NCBI GenBank assembly: GCA_964597075.1
Contig: CAZQXC010000100.1
Coordinates: forward strand, 1 to 9,340
Origin: UBA2336 sp964597075
Lineage (GTDB): Bacteria; Bacteroidota; Bacteroidia; Cytophagales; Cyclobacteriaceae
DNA length: 9,340 bases
Direction of reading: 5' to 3'
Under the pieces are notes generated by a model. It saw only the letters and a list, made by a program, of their open reading frames with translations, was not told the DNA's origin and made no database searches. The position numbers and the translations under genes were made by a program. Positions 1 through 4,907 of the stretch are shown here, piece after piece. Position 1 is the first letter of the stretch; every line of letters begins with the position of its first letter.

Positions 1-587
1 GACCTTCATAAGGCCAATAAAACCCTGCCCGAGTTTTACCTGAAACGGATGCGAATGGCACCTAATCCGACTACTGAGTCAGCACCACAGGTGAAGCCAA
101 TAAACAAAACCATAACACGTGAAAAATATCCGTGGTCATTTGAGTTGGCCATTCGGTATGCCATGGATGCAGAGGGTTTTCACTTTGCACCGGCCGTGGG
201 TTTTGGTTTTAGAAAACAATTATCTGAGTTCTGGTCACTTAATACCGGCTATACATTTTTTCAAAGTCCGTTTTCAGGCGCAACAGATTACACATTTAAT
301 ATTCATACGCTTGATGCACTCGGTATCTATCATTTTTCCTCATCACAACACAAAGGGTTCTTTGCCGGAGGCGGATTGGCTTTTCAAGTACGCAATGATG
401 AATATTATAATTTTGATAAAAAAAAGGATTTGACGTTGGCGTATAACTTTGGGTATAACTTTCAACTTAAACTTTTTGGCAAAAAGCGAAATATGGGGNN
501 NNNNNNNNCCCTATAACTTACGACAATACCACTGAAATTCTTACGCAGTTGATGGCCGGAATCCGTTTTCGGTTCCGCGATGATTAA
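1..587 (+). CDS. Probable outer-membrane beta-barrel protein, C-terminal part (5' partial, interrupted by assembly gap)
   Basis: The frame is open from base 1, so the true start lies upstream and the Met codons at 49 and 55 are probably internal. About 40 residues of polar, proline-containing linker come first. They are followed by alternating aromatic/polar strands with turn residues (for example GFGFRKQL, LNTGYTFFQ, GFFAGGGLAFQV and LAYNFGYNFQLKLF), the look of a small outer-membrane beta-barrel of Bacteroidota. Ten N at 499-508 break the frame. Read literally, the frame stops at 514-516, but the sequence after the gap has an open frame from 510 (ITYDNTTEI, then LMAGIRFRFRDD) ending at the TAA at 585-587. 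Its alternating aromatic end fits a last barrel strand. The real gap length should therefore be 2 modulo 3. The gene converges on recQ with 39 bases between the stops. The exact family and ligand are not recognisable. The barrel call is inference from strand pattern. Confidence 0.7.
499..508. other. Assembly gap (10 N placeholder)
   Basis: There are exactly ten undetermined bases. The flanks read ATATGGGG before and CCCTATA after, a near inverted repeat, which may or may not relate to the failed assembly. The reading frames on the two sides agree only if the true length is 2 modulo 3, so 10 is a conventional placeholder or an indel is present. Confidence 0.95.
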
Positions 588-626
588 ACAGAGCACGAGA
601 ATACCGCTACTGAATAAAGACCTGTA

Positions 627-2546
627 CTATTTAGATGGTATCTTTATTTTTAACTTCCACACCTCATCATACTCAATATTCCCACCATCTACGAGTTCAC
701 GAATAATGTCCACAAATAATTCCGTATCGCGTGGACTTAACTTCGTCTCCAATTCCTCACTGGTAAGCGGGCCCGCAGCGAGGGTCATTAAAATTTCATG
801 TTGCAACTCCTTTGCCTCCACCTGGTTTTCTTTTTTGCGTTTGGCCACACACACATCGCACCTACCACAAGGCTCCCAGCTTTGTTCATCAAAATAATCA
901 AGGATCAATTGCATCCTGCACCGATGCGTTGAGGTAACGAAGTTGGTCATAGCCTCCATCTTTTCCTCCGCAAGTTTTTTACGGACTTTTAAGCGCTCAA
1001 AATTTAACGGCAACCGGTCAACATCCTGCCTGGACAAAACAAAGGTGACCTGCGGACTATCGATAACCGGCTGGTAAATAAGCACTTTCAATTCATGTAA
1101 ATGACGCAACTCTGCCTTTAGCTCCTCCATCGGAAGCTTCAATCCCTTAGCCAATTGCGATTCCGTGATCTTCATAAAATCGCCAAAGAGTTGGGCACCA
1201 TACAGGCGCAACAACATTTTTATGATCGGATCGAATTTTTCATTAGCAATCTGGAATTCATATAAGGCAGCACGGTCCATCTGAAAGCTGAGGTGAGAAG
1301 GACTGTAAAAACTTTCATTAAATTGAATCAAACCTTCCTCTTCCAGCTTTTTGAGCGCGCCATAAACTTCCTGAACGTGCAAACTAAATCGTTCTGAAAA
1401 TTCATGAAGATCAAATTCATAACTTTCCCCTTCCCCGCTTCCTTCGGCCAGTTGAAAATAATTGGCTAGTCCCTGATAAATTGTTTTCAGGTATGAAACC
1501 TCCGGATGCGCCTGCTTCACTTTGGCCTCCAAACTAGCAATATCCGATTCGTGCCAAACACAAACAGCATAGGAACGGTTACCATCGCGTCCGGCACGGC
1601 CTGCCTCCTGATAATACGACTCCAGGTTTTCAGGAAGGTCCATGTGTACTACCGTGCGCACATCGGGTTTATCGATGCCCATACCAAAAGCATTGGTAGC
1701 TACCATTACCCGGCTTCTTCCTTTAATCCAATCGTCTTGATGCTCGGTACGCTGCTGAAAAGTTAAGCCCGCATGATAGACCGTTGCTGAAATATTTTTC
1801 TTTATTAACAATTCGGCTAACTCCACGGTGCCTTTTCGAGAGCGCACATAAACGATAGCCGGGCCGCTTACCTTTTGCAACACTTCCAGTAATTTTTTCT
1901 CCTTGTGTTCAGCTTTACGAACAACAAACGAGATGTTATCACGAGCAAACGTGCGCTGAAAGACTTCAAATCCATTCCGGAAAGCCAACTTATCAATAAT
2001 ATCATCTTTAACCTGCTGGGTAGCGGTGGCGGTAAGGGCAATTACCGGAACATTAGGCATTAACTCCCGCAAAGTCGTTATTTGTAAGTAGGGCGGACGG
2101 AAATCATACCCCCATTGCGAGATGCAATGCGCCTCATCAACCGCCACAAGGGAAACCTTCATTTGCTTTACCCGGGCAATGAAGAGTTCCGTTTGCAAAC
2201 GTTCCGGAGATACATATAAAATTTTTACATGTTCGTGAATGCAGTTGTCCAGCAATCGGTCAATTTCAGCCCGGCTCATTCCGGAATGTATGGCAACTGC
2301 TGCAATTCCTTTTCGCTTCAATCCTTCCACCTGATCTTTCATTAAGGCAATAAGTGGCGAAATCACCAGGCACATTCCTTCCATCAGTAAGGCTGGTACC
2401 TGAAAGCAAACCGATTTTCCTCCACCGGTGGGGAGCAAGGCCAGGGTATCCTGATGCTTTAATACGGAAGCAATGATGTCTTCCTGCATCGGCCGAAAGG
2501 CAATGTGTTTCCAATAGCGTTTTAATATGGAGAGGGGTGATTCCAT
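627..2546 (-). CDS. recQ: RecQ-family ATP-dependent DNA helicase (639 aa, Bacteroidota form without HRDC)
   Basis: A superfamily 2 3'-5' DNA helicase, acting in recombination repair and processing of stalled forks. Motifs in order: FRPMQ (18-22, RecQ motif 0), Walker A TGGGKS (40-45), DEAH (137-140) followed by the RecQ aromatic-rich loop CISQWGYDFRP, LTATAT (171-176, motif III), IVYVRSRKG (231-239, motif IV), NAFGMGIDKPDVR (285-297, motif V) and QEAGRAGRDG (313-322, motif VI with arginine finger). A zinc site C543-x16-C560-x2-C563-x2-C566 matches the RecQ C-terminal spacing. About 190 residues separate motif VI from the zinc site, far more than in E. coli RecQ, and hold a possible winged helix near 378-412. 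After the zinc site there are only about 73 residues, probably another winged helix (581-635), and no HRDC domain. The Met start sits directly before the helicase core. A REP-like palindrome lies 30 bp upstream. The helicase assignment is certain. Whether it is the only RecQ in the cell cannot be seen. Confidence 0.96.
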   Translation of the reverse strand: MESPLSILKRYWKHIAFRPMQEDIIASVLKHQDTLALLPTGGGKSVCFQVPALLMEGMCLVISPLIALMKDQVEGLKRKGIAAVAIHSGMSRAEIDRLLDNCIHEHVKILYVSPERLQTELFIARVKQMKVSLVAVDEAHCISQWGYDFRPPYLQITTLRELMPNVPVIALTATATQQVKDDIIDKLAFRNGFEVFQRTFARDNISFVVRKAEHKEKKLLEVLQKVSGPAIVYVRSRKGTVELAELLIKKNISATVYHAGLTFQQRTEHQDDWIKGRSRVMVATNAFGMGIDKPDVRTVVHMDLPENLESYYQEAGRAGRDGNRSYAVCVWHESDIASLEAKVKQAHPEVSYLKTIYQGLANYFQLAEGSGEGESYEFDLHEFSERFSLHVQEVYGALKKLEEEGLIQFNESFYSPSHLSFQMDRAALYEFQIANEKFDPIIKMLLRLYGAQLFGDFMKITESQLAKGLKLPMEELKAELRHLHELKVLIYQPVIDSPQVTFVLSRQDVDRLPLNFERLKVRKKLAEEKMEAMTNFVTSTHRCRMQLILDYFDEQSWEPCGRCDVCVAKRKKENQVEAKELQHEILMTLAAGPLTSEELETKLSPRDTELFVDIIRELVDGGNIEYDEVWKLKIKIPSK

Positions 2547-2576
2547 GTACCCGAATATAAGATGTCCTGATCAATT

Positions 2577-2635
2577 ACCTCACCCCGTCCTCTCGGACAC
2601 CACTCTCCTTGCAGGAGAGGGGAATGGGGTGAGGT
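2577..2635. repeat. REP-like palindromic repeat upstream of recQ
   Basis: Outer arms ACCTCACCCC (2577-2586) and GGGGTGAGGT (2626-2635) are perfect inverted repeats. Inside are a second stem, CTCTCCT (2603-2609) with AGGAGAG (2613-2619), and a small hairpin GTCC-TCTC-GGAC (2587-2598), giving a branched structure. From memory, the CCTCACCCC...CCTCTCC...GGAGAGGGG...GGGGTGAGG design recurs as an intergenic repeat in many bacterial genomes. It lies 30 bp upstream of the recQ start. It could stop transcription or stabilise an mRNA end, but no T-run follows on either strand. Confidence 0.75.
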
Positions 2636-2708
2636 ATTAATGCCGAGTGATTTTTAAAATTTTGCTGAGCCAGACTCAGGTAGGCAGACCGGCATTGTGA
2701 AGGTTGAG

Positions 2709-2730
2709 ATCGCGGGTCAAAGCCCGCGAT
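2709..2730. repeat. Perfect hairpin, block B of the composite repeat (left copy)
   Basis: The stem is ATCGCGGG (2709-2716) with CCCGCGAT (2723-2730) and a 6-base loop TCAAAG. The facing copy is at 2868-2890. Confidence 0.8.
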
Positions 2731-2784
2731 GACGTTTAGAAATGGTAATCTGTCTATGCGGATTATTGTAGCTCAAGCAAATAG

Positions 2785-2808
2785 AAAAAGCGGGCCTGTT
2801 GGTCCGCT
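2785..2808 (-). terminator. Intrinsic terminator-like hairpin, minus strand
   Basis: On the minus strand the stem AGCGGACC-AACA-GGCCCGCT (8 pairs with one G-U) is followed directly by TTTTTCTAT, the usual shape of a rho-independent terminator. It would act on transcripts coming from the solute-binding protein gene, whose stop codon is about 375 bases upstream. It lies almost exactly at the centre of the composite inverted repeat, so it may instead be part of that element. Confidence 0.5.
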
Positions 2809-2867
2809 CTTAAATGATTGGAAAAAAACGATGATCCGTAAACATTCCTATAACTGCATTTATAGTC

Positions 2868-2890
2868 ATCGCGGGCATTTGACCCGCGAT
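2868..2890. repeat. Perfect hairpin, block B' of the composite repeat (right copy)
   Basis: The stem is ATCGCGGG (2868-2875) with CCCGCGAT (2883-2890) and a 7-base loop CATTTGA. Read on the minus strand, it and the flanking GAC match the left copy at 2709-2733 with one extra base and one substitution. Confidence 0.8.
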
Positions 2891-2907
2891 CCCAAACTAT
2901 CACTAAG

Positions 2908-2946
2908 ATGCCGGCCTGCCGACCGGACAGGCTCGCGGGCCGGCAT
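2908..2946. repeat. Nested GC-rich palindrome at the right end of the composite repeat
   Basis: Arms ATGCCGGCC (2908-2916) and GGCCGGCAT (2938-2946) are perfect inverted repeats. A second stem, GCCTG (2914-2918) with CAGGC (2928-2932), can form as an alternative. The GC content is much higher than in the surrounding intergenic sequence, which suggests an inserted repeat rather than local drift. Confidence 0.75.
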
Positions 2947-3034
2947 GACCTTTTAGATATGTTTGCGGACCATCAGGAGTAAATTAAACCCAGAATTGTC
3001 ATTAGAAAAATTCATAGGTAGCAATTAGTTGACG

Positions 3035-3058
3035 AATACTGACGGTACCGTCAGTATT
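3035..3058. repeat. Perfect 24-bp palindrome, possible operator of a dimeric regulator
   Basis: The half-site AATACTGACGGT is followed with no spacer by its exact reverse complement. The core TGACGGTACCGTCA has the form of sites bound by dimeric repressors such as the TetR family. No regulator gene or start codon is close by: recQ begins about 490 bp away, and the other neighbour ends rather than begins here. It could be a relic operator, part of a repeat, or a structured RNA segment. Confidence 0.6.
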
Positions 3059-3072
3059 GTCAGGGTTTAACC

Positions 3073-3141
3073 CCGACATTGAAAATGAAGAAACGCTTAC
3101 TTTACAATACCTCATGCAACTTCTTCATTTTCAATTGTCGG
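3073..3141. repeat. Long stem-loop downstream of the solute-binding protein gene
   Basis: The arm at 3073-3092 (CCGACATTGAAAATGAAGAA) pairs with 3121-3141 over about 20 bases with a single bulged base. The loop is 28 bases. It lies 42 bases past the stop codon on the minus strand, so it would form in the 3' end of that transcript. No T-run follows, so simple intrinsic termination is not obvious. mRNA 3'-end protection or a MITE remnant are alternatives. Confidence 0.65.
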
Positions 3142-3183
3142 CACGTAGTGCAAAAATGTTTAATGACTTTTTTGGGTTAAAAT

Positions 3184-4038
3184 CTACTTACTGGCTGATT
3201 GGAGCAGCTTCACCCCCGTTTCACCAAGATGCTTTTGTAAAATACTCTTATACTGTTGCGAATTGGTGTACCCGCCATCAGCTTTAAAAAATTCTTCCAG
3301 CAAGGGCAACCAGTCGCTGTTCATGGGCATGATAAAGCCAAACTGCTCAGCTGCCTTATCGCCTACCGGATGGCGTTTAACGGATTTTCGCTCACTCACC
3401 GCTTTCAGGTAGAAGGCCAGGTCGAGATAGGAAAAGGCATTGGGATCGCTGAATATTTTTTGATACACCTCCGGACTGGTGTCTAATGTAACCACCTTCA
3501 TGGCCGGATAATATTTCTTTAATTCCAGGATGCGCTTTTCATTGAGTGTACCTTTGGCTGTATATGCAGTAAGTTTAGAGAATGTGGTACCTAAATCTTC
3601 GAGCTTGGTCAAGGTTGGAACGTTATTCTGCGTAATCAGAATTGCAAAATTAGTAATGAAAGTCGGACTGAATTTTACCTCGCGCTTGCGCTCATCAGTG
3701 ATGGTAATATTTCCTAATCCAAAAACTCCACCCGTTGAAGCTTTTACTTTATCGTACATGCCGCGAAAATTTGAGCCGTCACCAACAAATTTCGACTGAA
3801 GGGTGACCCCTTTGGTTTTATTTGCCCACTGAATAAAATCAGCAGTAATATCTACACATATTCCTGTAAGTTTTCCCGCAGCATCCTTATACACAAAACT
3901 GGGCGTTTCAACATAGGCAAAGGATATGGTTCCCTTTCCGGCAGCTTTCACTTGTCCCCATGAATCACCTACATAACCTTGCGCAAATAATCCGTGGCTT
4001 ACCACAAACAACATTGAAATAATGACTCCGTTTTTCAT
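3184..4038 (-). CDS. Periplasmic solute-binding protein, family 3 (amino-acid type)
   Basis: A 284-aa exported protein with a signal peptide: Lys near the start, hydrophobic stretch 4-18, and likely cleavage after FAQ at residue 20. The mature part follows the SBP_bac_3 pattern: ISFAYVETPSFVYKDAAGKLTGICVDI (38-64), where a small residue and an aromatic start the first lobe; the hinge signature GNITITDERKREVKFSPTF (109-127), whose Arg usually clamps the ligand carboxylate; KLTAYTAKGT (155-164); and SYLDLAFYLKA (203-213), where the usual Asp of the second lobe sits. Proteins of this family bind amino acids or small carboxylates for ABC importers, or act as sensors. No permease or ATPase gene is adjacent, so partner and ligand are unknown. 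The gene starts 94 bases after the hydratase stop, possibly as the last member of that operon or from its own promoter. Confidence 0.85.
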   Translation of the reverse strand: MKNGVIISMLFVVSHGLFAQGYVGDSWGQVKAAGKGTISFAYVETPSFVYKDAAGKLTGICVDITADFIQWANKTKGVTLQSKFVGDGSNFRGMYDKVKASTGGVFGLGNITITDERKREVKFSPTFITNFAILITQNNVPTLTKLEDLGTTFSKLTAYTAKGTLNEKRILELKKYYPAMKVVTLDTSPEVYQKIFSDPNAFSYLDLAFYLKAVSERKSVKRHPVGDKAAEQFGFIMPMNSDWLPLLEEFFKADGGYTNSQQYKSILQKHLGETGVKLLQSASK

Positions 4039-4132
4039 ACCCCATCGAATTTAGTATACAGAGATACGGAATTGATTTCTCAGAAACCCCGGGTAAGTAA
4101 GATTAGTGTACTATTTACCGCTACATTGATAT

Positions 4133-4900
4133 TTACCAGATGATTTTCTCCTTATTTAAAAACGCTTCAATGCCACGCTTGCAATCCTCGGTGTTTCTGG
4201 CATGGGCATTTAACGTTGCAGCATACTCAAGAGCATCCGCTAGGGATTTACCGGCTGTTTCAGCCATTAACTTTTTGGTAAGTGCCATACTGGAGGCTGA
4301 ATTTGTAGCGATTAGTCGTGAGGTGAAATCCCAAACTTCTTTTTCAAGATTTTCAGTCGCAACAACACGATTGATTAAGCCGATAGCTTGAGCTCGCTCG
4401 GCAGAAATCAGCTCGCCCCCTAACAAAAGTTCCCGGGCGGCTCCTTCACCAATTTTTCGGATAATGAAAACAGAAACCAAGGCTGGAATAAAACCAATTT
4501 TGACTTCGGTATAACCAAATTTTGACTCCGGAACAGCAAACACCCAATCGCAAATCGTAGCTAATCCGCAACCTCCTGCTAAGGCATGACCTTGTACCTG
4601 GGCGATAATCACTTTTGGATGCTGATATATTTTAACATAAAGTTCTCTAAGATGATTGGAGTCCTTAAGATTTTCATCAAATGAGAATTTTTGTAATTGC
4701 TGGAGATAGGCCAGATCAGCACCGGCACAAAACGCTTCACCATTGGCCTTCAATATAATTGCCTTTACACGTTCATCGGCTTCAGCACGATCGAGAGTCT
4801 GCTTTAATGCATCAATTAATTCAAAGCTTAGGGCATTACGTTTCTCCGGGCGATTGAGTGTGATGATGGCAATGCGTTCTTGTACAGTATAATCGACCAT
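4133..4900 (-). CDS. Enoyl-CoA hydratase/isomerase (crotonase) family protein
   Basis: A 255-aa crotonase-fold protein, full length for the family, acting on acyl-CoA thioesters in the cytoplasm. ITLNRPEKRNAL (13-24) is the N-terminal signature. CAGADL (58-63) and AGGCG (108-112) supply the two oxyanion-hole backbone amides. GYTEVKIGFIPA (129-140) carries E132, the position of Glu164 in rat mitochondrial enoyl-CoA hydratase. The position of the other catalytic glutamate (rat Glu144) is G112, so a plain two-Glu hydratase mechanism is doubtful. Isomerases and some other family members work with one acidic residue. Related Bacteroidota proteins are often labelled methylglutaconyl-CoA hydratase, but I cannot confirm that substrate. 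The start codon is 7 bases after the comEC stop, which indicates cotranscription. No Shine-Dalgarno-like sequence precedes it. Confidence 0.9.
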   Translation of the reverse strand: MVDYTVQERIAIITLNRPEKRNALSFELIDALKQTLDRAEADERVKAIILKANGEAFCAGADLAYLQQLQKFSFDENLKDSNHLRELYVKIYQHPKVIIAQVQGHALAGGCGLATICDWVFAVPESKFGYTEVKIGFIPALVSVFIIRKIGEGAARELLLGGELISAERAQAIGLINRVVATENLEKEVWDFTSRLIATNSASSMALTKKLMAETAGKSLADALEYAATLNAHARNTEDCKRGIEAFLNKEKIIW

Positions 4901-4907
4901 GATTTAG

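Larger units (their letters stand above)
2639..2950. repeat. Composite inverted repeat, MITE/REPIN-like (two facing repeat units around a central hairpin)
   Basis: The left unit has block A (2679-2695, GGTAGGCAGACCGGCAT) then block B (2709-2733, a hairpin followed by GAC). The right unit has the same blocks reversed: B' (2865-2890) then A' (2908-2924), whose reverse complement matches A at 15 of 17 bases. B and B' differ by one inserted base and one substitution in the loop. The spacers between blocks (13 and 17 bases) also look related. The outer flanks keep weaker symmetry (AATGCCG at 2639, CGGCAT at 2941). The midpoint, near 2801, falls on the hairpin at 2789-2808. This architecture resembles paired, inverted REP sequences mobilised in trans by a RAYT-type transposase, or a degenerate MITE. 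No transposase gene is in the window, so the mobile nature is inference. Confidence 0.6.
2547..3183. other. Gene-free, palindrome-rich intergenic region
   Basis: These 637 bases lie between the 5' end of recQ and the 3' end of the solute-binding protein gene. I find no credible coding region: the open frames here run through the inverted repeats or continue antisense into the neighbouring gene. The content is a REP-like palindrome (2577-2635), a composite inverted repeat (about 2639-2950) with a terminator-like hairpin in the middle, a perfect 24-bp palindrome (3035-3058) and a long stem-loop (3073-3141). These are listed separately. Any recQ promoter must lie here, but I see no convincing match to the Bacteroidota consensus close to the start codon. 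Confidence 0.85.

Noticed and set aside
2552..2559. TATATTCG on the minus strand as a recQ -7 promoter box
   Set aside because: It is only 5 bases from the start codon and lacks a TTG at the right distance upstream, so a chance match is likely.
2766..2780. TTGTAGCTCAAGC resembles a tRNA D-arm
   Set aside because: No acceptor stem, anticodon stem or T-arm can be placed around it.
2709..2890. Repeated ATCGCGGG hairpins as a CRISPR array
   Set aside because: Only two copies, in inverted orientation, each self-palindromic and without regular spacers; no cas genes.
2729..2956. Plus-strand open frame of 75 codons in the intergenic region
   Set aside because: It runs through the B', A' and GC-rich palindromes, has no family resemblance and is explained by stop-poor repeat sequence.
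3057..3287. Plus-strand open frame of 76 codons
   Set aside because: It covers the long stem-loop and then the antisense of the solute-binding protein gene; no protein family features.
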